Part shown: positions 31,617 through 43,907 of the stretch, one piece after another
Layout of the letters: each line of letters opens with the position of its first letter
How positions within the stretch are numbered: the first letter of the stretch is position 1
Assembly (NCBI GenBank): GCA_020205615.1
Contig: CM035171.1
Coordinates: 9,794,160-9,858,159 of the forward strand
Source of the DNA: Panax quinquefolius
Taxonomy: Eukaryota; Streptophyta; Magnoliopsida; Apiales; Araliaceae
DNA: 64,000 nt
Direction of reading: 5' to 3'
Notes under the pieces: model-generated
Told to the model about the DNA's origin: nothing
Databases searched by the model: none
The model's input: only the letters and a program-made list of their open reading frames with translations
Program-made: the position numbers and the translations under genes

Positions 31617-34600
31617 ATGGAGGACAACGAAATAATTGAAGGCCTTCAAGCATTGCCACCTTCCTCATCTTCAGTTGTTGCTATAGCTATCAATGGAAAT
31701 TCCAATAGTAAATATGTAGTTCAGTGGGCATTGGAGAAATTTGTTCCCGAGGTCAAGGTGTTGTTCAAGTTGTTACATGTCCGCCCTATAACAAAGGCAG
31801 TTCCGACCCCAAGTAAGTTCTTCCTTTCTGATATATTGATTCAATTATTCCGCAAAAAATAAATCTAGATTCACTACTCATGAAACAAATTATATAGCTG
31901 TATATATTCATGGAAGTAAATGCTAAAATAGATTCCAATTGAAGATGTTAGTTATCATTTAACTACATAGCGGTGTCTCATGGCTATGAGAATCTAAGCA
32001 CCCATAATCACAACACTACATAGTTCCCAAAACCCTATTTAGGTGTGCACTAGGAACCCCTTGGCCTCAAAGAGCCTCTATGAAGTTTTGAACACATGAC
32101 CTTTACCTCATCAAGTTACTTATCATATCACGATGATGCTCACTAGAGCAAGCCCTTGTGGTTAGTTTTTCACTCTCGAATATGCTAAATAGGAGGAAAT
32201 TGGTTGAATTTTTTTCTAAAACAGATACGTATTGTGCTGCACAAATAAGCAAGAAGAACCATAACATTATAAGATTTAAAGTTCAGTAGGAGAAAGATAT
32301 TTGACCTGAATATTGTCTTCAATTCTGGGGTTTGATATTATACTTTTTCTAGTTCAGTGGGAAATTTCATTCCTATATCACAAGTGCGAGACGACATAGG
32401 CACTGCATTTAGAAAGGAAGTGGAATGGCAAACTGATGAAATGCTCATTCCTTACAAAAAGATGTGTGGTCAAAGAAAGGTTGGGTCCAATTGATTCTTA
32501 AAAATGTTGCAAAACTCAATTTTGAAGAGGTTCACCTTACATAGCATTCCGTGTGCAGGTGCAAGTAGAAGTTATACAGATTGAATCAGATGATGTAGCA
32601 AGTGCGATAGCAGAGGAGGTTGCTAAGTGCAAAATTAACAAGCTTGTTATCGGAGCTTCATCGCGTAGCATGTTCTCAAGGTATCAATTAACTTAGCATG
32701 TGATAGATAGTGTGATGAATTTAGCCAGTGTTGCTACTATTCCTAATTGGAATTAGGCATTCTTTTTGAATTGATTCTTTTATCACATTCTGACATTTTA
32801 AAATTTAAGATTGTTTTTCTATATGTTTTAACATTTTGGCGCACTAGTTGTCAATTAAATCTGGCTGACAAAGTTAAACTACATTTTTCAGTTGGGTGAA
32901 GCACATGTACTTAATGCTTCGTTGTTGATCATAATGACATAATTGAATAAGACTTTAGATACCATTGTTCATAAAACTCAGGTGTTGAGAGTAGAGTAGG
33001 AAAGCACTTCAAATCATTGCAACTGTTTGAGGAAGAAGGTAATTGTAGGACCTTATTGGTGGCAATAATGGTTCACTCATATCAATTGCATTTAAGTATG
33101 GCACTATGGCCTAAGTGAGAACTAAACTGCACCATGGAATTCTGTTAAACAATGGGTTAAATACATTTTGTCATTGAACTAAGGTCCGGTTTACATTTGC
33201 ATAATTTTTTTACAGTCAACTATTTGAACTCTCAATATTTTACAAAAATAATTAAAACCGTTGAGCAAGTTAAGTTTCTAACGGAAAAATTACGTGGAAG
33301 TGTATACTCATATTTTTTTTGTAATTGGAAGAGTGAGAAGGTTGAGTTGGAAAATTAATGAAATTAAATTAACTAAATAAAAACATAATACATTCATACA
33401 TATAGATCTGAGAGAAATCTAAAAAAATAATAATTTTGTTAAGCAGCTCTGTTTGGTTTGTTTTTCTTTTTCCTTTTCATTCCTTTTTTTTTCTCTCTTT
33501 CTTTTCATTTTCCCTCCGATGCTTTTTGGTCATTTTTCCCTCTCATGAGATGAGAGTTGATACTGCTTTTGACAGATACCCCTTTTCCTTTTTCTCTGTC
33601 CTCAAATAGCTATTCCTCATCATCAAAAGACTTAGTACTCTTACTAAAATGTTTCCCAAAAGGCCTCTGCTTTTATTTCTCTTTCTGCCATTTATTCCCA
33701 ATAAATTTTTCACATTACTTCTTTGGTTTCCCATTCTTCCCGTCTGCAGTGAAATCGCCTCTCTCTTCATTCTCCGGCAGTGGAACACATGAAGTATATA
33801 TACACATATATACATATAAATCTGAGAAGGGAAAAAAAGGGAAAGAAGATGAACAGTGGCGACGACTAGGATGATAACACATGAAGTAATTTGAGAAGGG
33901 GAAGCAGATGAACAGAGGGTATTATGATAATTTGGAAATAAAAAGTCAATAAAAAGTACTTACACCCATTTACTTTCCAATGTGGCAACAACTAGGATGA
34001 TAGCACGTGAAGTAACTAACATGGATGTTCATTTAAAAGTGATGTGATATTATTCTGTTAAAAGTCAACTCATTTAACGGATTTTGTAAAGATTTAAAAA
34101 TAATTTATAGTTCAATGAGTCGATTGTAAAAAATTTCAGTTCAGTGATTCATTTGTAAACTGAGGTCGAGTAGAGTGGGGAAAAGTGGATTTAACCCGTT
34201 AAACAATTATCTCTTTTTAAAGCTGAGCACAGTGAAATGGAGGATTGAAACCTGTAGGTAAAATGTTCTTTTAGGGGATATCTTGATAGTGTTTAACCGA
34301 CATAACAAGTTTTTCATTCTCACATATTTGTAAATTGTTAATTGAGAACAAACACTTGTCAAAATTTCAGAAATTTATCTATATAACATGTTGTTTACAT
34401 TCCCCTTAGTATCTTGTTTGTCCTTGATATCAATTTATTTTTGTTGTTGAAACCTTAGGGTAAGGAGGTTATCCTCAAGAATCTCAGAATGCACCCCAAG
34501 CAATTGCACGGTCTATGCTGTTTCAAGAGGAAAACTGTCATCAATCCGTCCATCTGATTCAGAGACAAATGGAAATATCGAAGATGACATTAGTGATACG

Positions 34601-37600
34601 AGTTGTTCTACCAGCAGTTCTTCAAGTTATAGTTTCAGCTCACAAAGAGGTTTCATTGCTTCTTCACATATATTTTCTGCTTTTTGGATAAATGGGTGTG
34701 ATTTAATCAGCTCAGACATGTGATCTCCAGTTTAGAAAAGTCGATGATTTATGAGTTGCAGCCATTGGCTGTTGCATCGCTGCTTTGCTCATTCGTGCTT
34801 ATAGTAGAGTGGTCTGAACCTGCTTAAAAATGTAATAGTAAATCTGAACAAGAAATCTAAACTACAATTTGTATGAATGCAATAGCTTATACTCAATTTT
34901 CTGCGGCTGGTCCTGCCATTTAAGCCTGTTCCATATGTTGCGCATGATTTTTATTCTCTTAGCTACTCATAATAGGCATGCATCATTTATCTCCTGCAAG
35001 CACACTATCAATTCCCGTGTATTAGAGCAATACAAGTACATAAGATTCACATGCTGCTGCACTTGAACTTGGTTATCAAGACCTCAATTTGGGTATGCCT
35101 CTTTGGTCTTGACATTATGTAATTATATTTTCAATTTTATTCTTACTATTTATTCAAGTTGAAGGACCTGAGTATACGTGACATATGGGCTATGGGCCGT
35201 TCATATTGAAATATAATCGAAAGATCATATTAAAACTGCTTCTTTGAGATTTAGTAAAATAAATATTTAAATATGTTCATCATATTCTTAGGGTGTAGCC
35301 ATCTAACACATCACATCTCTATACTGCACACCTTTGTCTGTTTGTGTTTCTGCCATGAAACTTCACAATCTTTTAAACTATCTATCATTAGCGCTAACCT
35401 GAAGTATATTTTTTTCACTATCTGCTTCCTATTCCTTTATGATTTTCTTCTGTTCAAAACTTCAATTACTACTCGGCAGAAAAACAAACACACTCCGATT
35501 ACGCATTTGAGTCGTTCACTCTATTTTAAATTGATTTCCAAGTACTACTGGCAGTAAAGTATTCTTAGCTGCATTTAAAATAAACTAAACACATAGTCCC
35601 AAGTGGGCAGCTTGGTTACCACATGTTCGTTTAAATTTCCAGAAAATAACTAAAGGATTTTCACACGAGACTTGATTTGGGATTAACAGCGTAGTCCCAA
35701 GTGGACAGCTTGGTTACCACACGTTCGTTTAACTTTCCAGAAAAGAACTAAAGGATTTTCACATGAGACTTGATTTGGGATTAACAGCGTAGTACCAGGC
35801 CGATTCATAAAGAGTAATCAGTTGTCTATTTTTTCACTTTTTCAGAATGGACAGAGGCAGGATCAGTTGCTTCATACTCTCATTTTCGTTCTCCTTCTTT
35901 ACCGATGCAGCGACTTCAAGCTCTTTCAACTATAAACCAAACAGTTCATCACACAAGAACCAATTCAGTTGATTCTGACCATTCTAGAATTCTGTCTCTG
36001 GATATTGGTAAAATGGATAAAGTTGTGAGTGCTTATCCCAGTAATGCAGATATTGATTATGCAAATAGACAGATTCCTGGTAGCAGAAACTTGGCAACAG
36101 ACAACCAGTCACGGACATCTGATCAAGCTTCCACCTCAAACGCACCTACAGAATTTTCATCAGAGAGCCAGGTATTGTATTATACTCCCTTTGTTCCAAA
36201 ATATAGGATCAAGTTTGACTTTTCAAAGTCAAGATATTTTCAAATTCAAAATTTATATAATTCATTTAACTTTTGAAAATGATAATCTTGTAATTTGTAG
36301 TACTATTTAGATAGTTTACTATTTTCATAATTTTATGTCTACAACTAAATCAATTCATATCAATTTTGAATTTTAAAATATCTCAAATTGACCAAAAGTC
36401 AATATGATCCTATATTTTGGAATGGAAGCAGTATCAAATTTGGTTGTTATCGTTCACCATGTTAGTAAAAAGGAGTGTTCTGCATTGGTTATGGTGTAAG
36501 AGCTGCTTAATCCCGTTGACTCCAGGTATTGCCTTGTATTGGACCATAAGTTCTAGGAGTTACTCTGGTAAATTTTGCATATAATAAGCTGATGTAGAAC
36601 AAGAGTGCATAGATTGGAGAAATACAGTTCACACAAATAATTCCCAACTCTATTACATTGTAGGGAGTAAATTGGGACCCAAAGAATCTATCCAAATCAA
36701 CATTACCTGAATAACATAGATCCTTAAAATTCCTAAGAGTTTTAAAAAACCACCAAAGAAACTCAATCTAGCCCTATATCCACTTACGTAGGTCCATGAC
36801 GGAATCCATGTAAATTTTTTGACACTATGCTTCCATCATCAATCATCGCTAGCCTACTAGCCTTACACTATTTGTATGGAGCGAATTTCTACAGTAACTT
36901 GATGCACAGGTTAAAGATTCTTTGAGTGTTAATTGTGGTTGGACTCATGCTGGAACCTGGAGTTTACTGCATGTGTGTTGTTTGTATTAGTTACTGCACG
37001 TGTTGTTTGTAATTGCTGCTGATGCTAAATTTGAAAACTTCTCGTATAGATAGATATATTCGATGAGTCTCAAGTAATAAAGTGAACTTTACACTTGAAG
37101 TAGCGAATTTACTTTTTTGACCTGGTGATTTTGTATGAAATAAGTTTCTTGATTTTCGTTGGTTAAATACATAGCCATCAAAATAAGTAATAAATAAGAT
37201 TTCTCTATGTGCAGGTTGATGTCAACTTTGAGTTGGAAAAATTGAGAATTGAGCTCAGACATATACAAGGAATGTATGCAATAGCCCAAAGTGAGACCAT
37301 AGATGCTTCTAGGAAGGTTAGCGTTATATGTATGTATGTGTGTGTATATACACATTTATATAGGGGAATGATCCATAACCATCGCTAGCTAGGTCATTTT
37401 CTAGCCAACCCATTTGTAACCATTCATTGCAATCTTCATCTAGTATCCACAGGAACTTCCTGCGAATAGCTTTTATACGTCAAAAAGTCAGAAGTGTTTA
37501 GAAAACTCATTCTCTCTCCTAAAACAAAATTTTTTCTTTCTTCTACCAAATTTCAAAATTTCATATCTTTTTCGTTATAAATTCAAAATTGTCAATCTAT

Positions 37601-40600
37601 ATGTCATTGGTAAGGTTTTGAAAAGATCTTCAAAATAAGAGGCATTGTTGATATGTTTTAATGTAGTTAAAATGTCAAAAGTTGCAACCAAAACTTATAA
37701 TGGTGTATTTCAAAATACAAAATTTTAATCTCAATTTTGATCATTTTAGCTAAATAAAAAGATATCAACAATGGATCTTGTTTTAAAGATGTTAACGAGA
37801 TATAGATTGACAATTTTGGATTTGTAACAAAAAAGTTGTTGAATTTTGAAATTTCATTGAAGAAAGAGAAAAAATTGGGTTAGGAGAGAGAACGAATGTT
37901 CTGACATTTTTTAACGTAAACTATCCGCAAAAAGTTCCTGCGAATACTTCGATTTAAAAATGGCGAATTATCCCTTTGTTGCAATCCTTCCTAAAAACTA
38001 ATTAGTATCCGCATCCGTTCGTAATTGCAATGAACGGTTGAGGATGGGTTGGCTGGAAAATGATCCATAGCTAACGGTGACTATGGATCAACTCCCATAT
38101 ATAATCGTTGTTTTACTTACCATATAAGCATTAGAAAGCATTTGAACTAAATGTGTTTGTTATTTCTAATATTTGGATAATTAAAGAAGCAAACATTGAA
38201 TTAATTCAAAGAAAAATCAAATCAACATACTGTAACTAATTCGAATAAGGTGTAACAGATATAATTCTAAGATTGTATCCAGATATACAGTAGTACAGAA
38301 CACTATTAAATCTTTTCGAGGTTCTTCAGTTTTTTGTGGATCTTGAAATTCTCATAATCTTTTTCTTTGCTGTCTTTTCCTTTTTTTACTTATAGCTATT
38401 GAAGTTTTTATTGTATTAATATTTTTTTTAATTATTAATTATCAATTTTGCTAAATCCATCCAATTATTATTAAATGAGATGGCTGAACACTAATACAAT
38501 CCTTTAGAAGAATCTTAGTTTAATTATATATATATCATATATATATATATATATATAACATGAAATGCGGATGTGAATTTTAATTTTGAAATCATACTAT
38601 GTTACAATCATTCTTATAATGAATCTTAAAGAGGTATTGCATACAATACATTGATTATATAGCTATTGTCAATAAAATTTCAATCTTTAGATATTCTTTA
38701 AAAACTAAATGATTACAGAGGTATAATGAGTCAAATGAGATGTTATGGTAACAAACATTAATTTGTATTGTTTTTACAAAAGCATGACAAACATCTTAAG
38801 TTACTAATTTCTTTGAAGCTTAAGCTGCTAGAGAATTTGCCATCAATGGCTATAATATTTTAATAATCTTCTTCACATGCAATTTCTTGTATACGAAGAT
38901 ACAGCTCAATGTGCACCGCAGTTAGTTTCTTGTCCCGTATAAATGTATACATGTTCTTACTTTCTATCAGCTAAATGATATTAACAAGCGCCGAATGGAG
39001 GAAGCAATTAAACTGAAGGAGATAAAGGATAAAGAGGAGGCGGCGAGAGAATTAGCAAAACGAGAAAAAGAGAAATATAGAGCTGCTAAAACAGAAGCTG
39101 AGTATATGAAGGAATGTGTTGAAAGAGAAGTTGCAGATAGAAAAGAAGCAGAGACTAGAGCCTCTAGTGAGGCCAGGGAGAAAGAAAAACTCGAGAATGC
39201 CCTAGCTGGATCTGTGCAGCAGTACCAGAAGTTCACATGGGAAGAGATTGTGTCTGCCACCTCATCATTTGCCGCAGATCTTAGGATCGGAATGGGAGCA
39301 TATGGAACTGTCTATAAGTGCAGTTTGCATCATACTACTGCTGCCGTAAAAGTTCTCCACTCCCAGGAGGTTCACAGGACCAAGGAATTTCTGCAGGAGG
39401 TATGAGAGTTTTTAAATGAAGAGACCAAACATATTCCCACTGGTATCAGGAGCTTATAAACATAACAAATTCTTCATGAACTGCTATTTGGGTACCATTT
39501 AATCATTAGTGTTGCAAAAACCCATTATTATCAATATCCAATCCACATTCACGTAACACTTTATTTCTTTTGTTTTACTGGATTTTCAGCTTGAAATTTT
39601 GAGCAAAATTCGTCATCCACATTTGCTAATTCTTCTTGGTGCATGTCCTGATCATGGAGGCCTTGTTTATGAGTATATGGAGAATGGTAGCTTGGAGGAG
39701 AGGTTGTTTCGGAAAAATAATACTCCTCCAATCCCATGGTTTGAGAGGTACCGTATTGCTTGGGAAGTAGCCTCAGCTCTTGTATTCCTTCACAATGCAC
39801 AACCAAAACAAGTTATCCATCGTGATCTGAAACCAGCAAACATATTGCTAGATCACAATTTTGTTAGCAAAATTGGTGACGTTGGCCTTTCAACGATGCG
39901 TCAGTCTGACTCTTCCTCTATATCCACCACGTATAGGGACACAGGTCCAGTGGGAACGCTTAGCTATATAGATCCTGAGTATCAAAGGACTGGATTAATA
40001 TCCCCAAAGTCCGATGTTTATGCTTTCGGGATGATTATTTTGCAGTTGCTGACGGCAAAACCGGCCATAGCACTGGCACATGTAGTGGAAACAGCCATTG
40101 AAGATGGTAACTTAACAGAGATACTGGATCCTGAGGCTGGTAAATGGCCGAGAGAAGAGACTAAGGAATTAGCTTTATTGGGACTAAATTGTGCTGAGCT
40201 TCGAAGAAGAGATAGGCCCGATTTGAAAGATCATGTTCTCCCTGCACTAGAGAGATTAAAAGAGGTCGCTGTCAAGGCTCGAGATTTGGTGTCAAGTGGT
40301 CAGTCAATGCCTCCTAACCACTTCATATGCCCCATACTCAAGGTATGCCTACTATGCCTATATTTGCAGAAATGGCATGTTTAGAAAATATTACGGTATA
40401 TTCGGGCTCTGGTGCCTTATCAGGAATACTATGAATTTCTTGAAGCAAAAAATCTATTGGGTCGGAAATAATTGAAATTGATATATTAAACCAAAATATC
40501 AAAATAATTCGTTACAATATGCACTAGCAGTCAGTACTTTATAGGGGTCTGTCCAGAAATATAGGCTTATAATGTCCCTTTTATTGCATGTTACAGGAGG

Positions 40601-40779
40601 TAATGGATGATCCTCATGTTGCTGCTGATGGTTACACGTGCGATCGCAAGGCAATAGAGACATGGTTTGAGGAGAATGATAAATCGCCAATGACAAATTT
40701 GCCTTTGCTGAATAAGAGCCTCATACCAAATTATTCGCTTCTTTCTGCGATTATGGAGTGGAAGGGAGGAAAAAAATAG
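31617..40779 (+). CDS. U-box E3 ubiquitin ligase with USP and protein kinase domains (PUB35/51/52 class)
   Basis: Nine exons join in frame to 807 aa: 31617-31812, 32358-32479, 32559-32680, 34459-34649, 35846-36171, 37215-37316, 38971-39399, 39590-40342, 40597-40779. The N-terminal universal-stress-protein-like domain (residues about 17-155: VVAIAINGN, YVVQWALEKF, VQVEVIQIES, KLVIGASSRSMFSR) is followed by a Ser-rich linker. A charged coiled coil lies at about 354-430. The kinase starts with G-loop GMGAYGTV (460-467) and has Lys480, HRDLKPANILLD (573 on), DVG in place of DFG (593-595) and SDVYAFG. A C-terminal U-box (738-805: FICPILKEVMDDP, VAADGYTCDRKAIETWF) recruits E2. Members are cytosolic receptor-like ligases; the substrate here is unknown. 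The kinase keeps its main catalytic residues. ATG 31617 follows a leader-intron acceptor; an upstream GTG is not used. Confidence 0.93.
31985..32156 (-). mobile_element. SINE-like candidate in intron 1 of the U-box gene
   Basis: On the minus strand the sequence starts GGGCTTGCTCTAGTGAGCAT and contains AGGTCATGTGTTCAAAAC, similar to the A-box and B-box spacing of tRNA-derived plant SINEs. No clear tail or target duplication was found. The call rests on box-like motifs only. Confidence 0.35.
33144..34207. mobile_element. Non-autonomous Mutator-like element in intron 3 of the U-box gene
   Basis: The element 33154-34197 (1044 bp) starts GGGTTAAAT and ends ATTTAACCC. It is flanked by identical 10-bp direct repeats GTTAAACAAT (33144-33153 and 34198-34207). 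A 9-11-bp target duplication is typical of Mutator-like elements. The ends continue as a weaker inverted repeat (TCATTGAACT... against ...AGTTCAATGA). It has no transposase. A related fragment lies at 46330-46588. Confidence 0.85.
35594..35789. repeat. 98-bp tandem duplication in intron 4 of the U-box gene
   Basis: Two near-identical copies (35594-35691 and 35692-35789) begin TAGTCCCAAGTGG and end GGGATTAACAGCG. Few substitutions separate them, so the event looks recent. It ends about 55 bp before exon 5. Confidence 0.92.
36185..36431. mobile_element. Stowaway-like MITE in intron 5 of the U-box gene
   Basis: The left end CTCCCTTTGTTCCAAAATAT and the right end ATATTTTGGAATGGAAGCAG form an inverted repeat extending inward through AGGATCAA / TGATCCT. 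TA dinucleotides flank both ends (36183-36184 and 36432-36433), the Tc1/mariner target duplication. It is 247 bp and non-coding. It begins only 13 bp after the intron starts (36172). Confidence 0.88.
37363..38096. mobile_element. 734-bp foldback element in intron 6 of the U-box gene
   Basis: Nearly the whole element is one long inverted repeat with arms of about 350 bp. Paired landmarks, outer to inner: GGGGAATGATCCATA / TATGGATCAACTCCC; TAGCCAACCCAT / GGGTTGGCTGG; CAGGAACT / AGTTCCTG; TCTCTCCTAA / TTAGGAGAGA; AAAATTGTCAATCTATAT / ATATAGATTGACAATTTT; CATTGTTGATAT / ATATCAACAATG. The flanks are TA-rich, so the target duplication is ambiguous. If transcribed with the intron it would fold into a long hairpin. 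Confidence 0.92.
38525..38557. repeat. AT microsatellite, intron 6 of the U-box gene
   Basis: A run of AT dinucleotides interrupted once by TC. Non-coding and probably length-variable. Confidence 0.85.
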
Positions 40780-41349
40780 AATCAGAGTTGTAAATAGTTT
40801 GAAATGATGTGTGTAGCTGATTGTGAGTTGTGATATGCATAGAGCTTGCATTTTATCGCCTATAATTATTCTCTCCATTTCATAGCAAACGAAATATAAG
40901 TAGTGTGTTATTTTTTCATCCCTAAATTGTATCATCTTGTTTGTTCAGGACAATTGCTGATGATGATGATGGTGGTGGGAAGAAATTCAACATTAGTCCC
41001 ACCACTTTTTAGTTTCAACATTCTCCTATAAATTAGTGACATTTGCAACCAACATTTATCTATCTGCCTATAATCGCACTAATTTCTCTCCATTTTGTTC
41101 AGCACTGCCTTGAACAGACCAACGCAACAAACGATGGATCTTCCATTTGTATCTCAAGTAAACTTTTGTACTATAAATGTCTAGGTGTCAGCAAATATAA
41201 TCCTTGTTGGTATTTGCAATCTCTCAAGTAAACTTACTCAAATTTGGAAGAATCATATCAGACATGCCTTGCACTTCTCCAGAAATGTCAATATGCTATA
41301 ATCACCATCAAAATATCTCAAATCTTGACCAATTCCCCGATACACCTTA
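40780..41349. other. Convergent intergenic region
   Basis: About 570 bp between the stop of the U-box gene and the stop of the minus-strand pseudokinase gene. It must hold both 3' ends. I see no canonical AATAAA close to either stop and no other gene. Confidence 0.6.
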
Positions 41350-43421
41350 CTATCTTAATTCTTCAAGCTTCCTAAGGATTTGCTTAGTATCGGGCCTAAG
41401 TGAAGGCGAGGGCGAACAACAAGCCATTGCAAGCTGAAAGAATTTTAGGACATTCTCTTCGGTTCGACCACTGCTTTTGCTAAGAAGAATATTGGGATGA
41501 TACAAGTCAGTAAGTCGATGATCGAGGACTGCATTCCTCATGGAATTTGGCAAATAAAGTTCTTGATCAGGAGTTGGCTTCTCATTAATTGGTTCCTTAC
41601 CAGTAAGCAATTCAAGAAAGATTACCCCAAGGCTGTATACATCAGATTGTTCACTTGTGTCCTTCATTTTGATCAATTCCGGGGCTTTATAGCCCTCAGC
41701 TGCAGAATCTTCAGCCATTTCTTGCCCTGCAGTCGGATTCAAGAGTAGATGTAGGCCAAAATCTGACACATAGGGTTGGTAATTGCGACCCAGAAGTATA
41801 TTCTTTGACTTGAGATTTCCATGAATTAAGGGCTTTTGTAGTCCTGTATGAAGATAATCTAATCCTTCAGCAATACCGGTGGAGATCCTATAAATGATTG
41901 TCCATTTGTGAGATTCACCATCACCATCTGCCCAGTAAAAATTCATGTTCTACTCAATATGTTGCAATGCAATGCTTACAACGACCAGAATTGACTAATA
42001 AAATACTCACAAAAAACTCCAAGTTGATTTAAAGAAAAATTCCAATGAAAGGTTAACAAAGTGACAACAACTATAAATCATATATTATTGTAAAAATTGG
42101 TGCAATGAGAATGATTATAGAACTAATTTACACACAGATTAGGGTGCCAAGAGATCTGAATATGGCTAATAAATGTAAGGGGATCTAAAAAATTATGCGT
42201 ATAAAGACAAATCTTGATAGCTACTACTTAGCAAGTCCTTCCCCACAACAAATTTTTTTTTTAATTAAAAAATAAAGTCATTACAAACATCCCTTTACTC
42301 CTCAGCCATATTCCACAAAGTATAAGCACTAGTAAGATTATTGTATTATCAGGGAATCTTGAACAACTCAAACAGAGCGTCCATACTTTTGAGCAACTTA
42401 ACTATTTCTTTCCTGGCTGATCAAAATTTGACATATCCACAAACAATTAAGTAAAATATAACTCAAAAAGTTCATTACCGATCACCTAAATCATACAAAG
42501 AACTAAAGAAGGAAACTTTTCAACTGCAAAACAAAAAACAGTGTAATAGCACACATAATACTAATTGTTTTTTCTTCCCAAAACTGCCACTTACAGAGAA
42601 AAAAAAATCAAAATAATTAATAACCCAAAACAGTAATCTGATCATTCACCAGCTAATTCCTAACATCCTCGCTAATTTTCATTTTTCTTTCCCATTCTAT
42701 CCAAAACAAATAGGTTATCATAATTAGATTCTACCCAATTCTTGCAGAATCCAGTCAAGTTTAGGCTTTGTCATACCCCAGCTAATCAACCGATAGGCGA
42801 TAACTCAGTTTTTTAACAAAACCCCATCTCATTAAAACAACAATCAAGCAAATTAATCCAATCAAAATTGTAGCAAAACCACTAGAAAATAGAAACTAGA
42901 ATAATTTATTCAAGTTTAAGAGCATTACCTGTAATGAATTCTGTCAAATTTCCGCGGGCATAAAAGGGATAAACCAGAAGCTTCTCACCCCTTGGCCCTG
43001 CATAAAATGCACAAAGCGGCACCAAATTTGGATGCCTTATTGACCCCAACACTTGTATGAATGGCGCAACTTCTTTCAAACTCCCAGTACAAGTTGGCCT
43101 TAAAAACCTTAGCAGCATAACTTTACTAGTACTCGGCAAACTGGCTCTGTACAGAGTCCCGTAACTTGATTTCCCAATAACTTCACCAGGAGCATCCAAT
43201 ATATCATACACTGCGAGATCTTCACCGCCTTGAAACTTGATCAAGTCCTCTTTCTCTGTTACATCTTCTGTTTCTTTATTCTCAATGTTAGCTTCTTTAT
43301 CTGTGAACCCATCATCTTTTGCTGGCCTATTTCGACAAAAATAAATCAACAAGAGAAGAAGTAGGAAGATACATGAAGAGGTTATTCCAAGAATTAAGAC
43401 CAGTTTGTGTTTGTTTTCCAT
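41350..43421 (-). CDS. Short membrane-bound receptor-like pseudokinase without LRR ectodomain
   Basis: Two exons, 43421-42929 and 41927-41350, join in frame to 356 aa. The N-terminus is short, with one transmembrane helix (residues about 8-28, ITSSCIFLLLLLLIYFC) and no extracellular domain, then an acidic juxtamembrane stretch. The kinase fold begins at about 75. The G-loop is GKSSYGTLYRA (83-93). The ATP-binding Lys position reads VMLLRF, so Lys is missing. The catalytic HRD is HGN (200-202, HGNLKSKNILL). DFG is kept (220-222). APE is present as YKAPEL, and SDVYSLGVIFLELLTGKEP is intact. Loss of Lys and of the catalytic Asp predicts no phosphotransfer; such proteins act as scaffolds in receptor complexes. 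It resembles, from memory, Arabidopsis At5g61570/At5g07620-type proteins. The partner is unknown. Confidence 0.88.
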
Positions 43422-43907
43422 TTCATGAGCATTTGTGGGTGAATTCTTTCTAATAGTTGTATGGGGTTGAGGAAAGAAGAAAGAAAAGAGGCAATAAAGA
43501 TCTGGGTGGAATGAAAGAGAATGTGAATTCAGAAATTGATGAGAATTGAAAGTGAAGTGCGATCACATCACATGGAAATGTAAGAAGAGGGAATCCAGAT
43601 AGAATTGGAGTTTTATGACTTTTTGGAATGGCAGGAAAAAAAGGTCTGATATAGCTAACGGAAGATGACTTTAGAAACAGAGCTGCAGACAGACAGAGGG
43701 CTAGAAATAAGTTAGGAGAGCGTTGGGAGTGAGAGAATTGGTAGATAAAACCATGCGACTGATTATTAATGTTGATTGAGTGAGCTGCTGGGTGGGGAGA
43801 GAGAAATGCAAGCAATATAATGACCGATTCACACAAAAATTAATGGCTGCTATTTATGCAAGTTTAGAATTATTGTATTTATAATCATCACCCCAAAAAA
43901 TTACTAT

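Noticed and set aside
32352..32358. Alternative acceptor TTTCTAG for exon 2 of the U-box gene
   Set aside because: It gives the wrong frame. The next AG, 5 bp later, gives VPTPMGNFIPIS, which fits the family.
33543..33874. Overlapping 90- and 105-residue frames within intron 3 of the U-box gene
   Set aside because: Both lie inside the Mutator-like element, on opposite strands, in pyrimidine-rich low-complexity DNA. No transposase motif.
35273..35557. 94-residue frame in intron 4 of the U-box gene
   Set aside because: Hydrophobic AT-rich translation inside an intron with good splice sites. No domain.
43450..43836. 128-residue minus-strand frame just upstream of the pseudokinase
   Set aside because: Separated by stops from the pseudokinase start, low complexity, no recognisable domain. 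Most likely promoter or leader.
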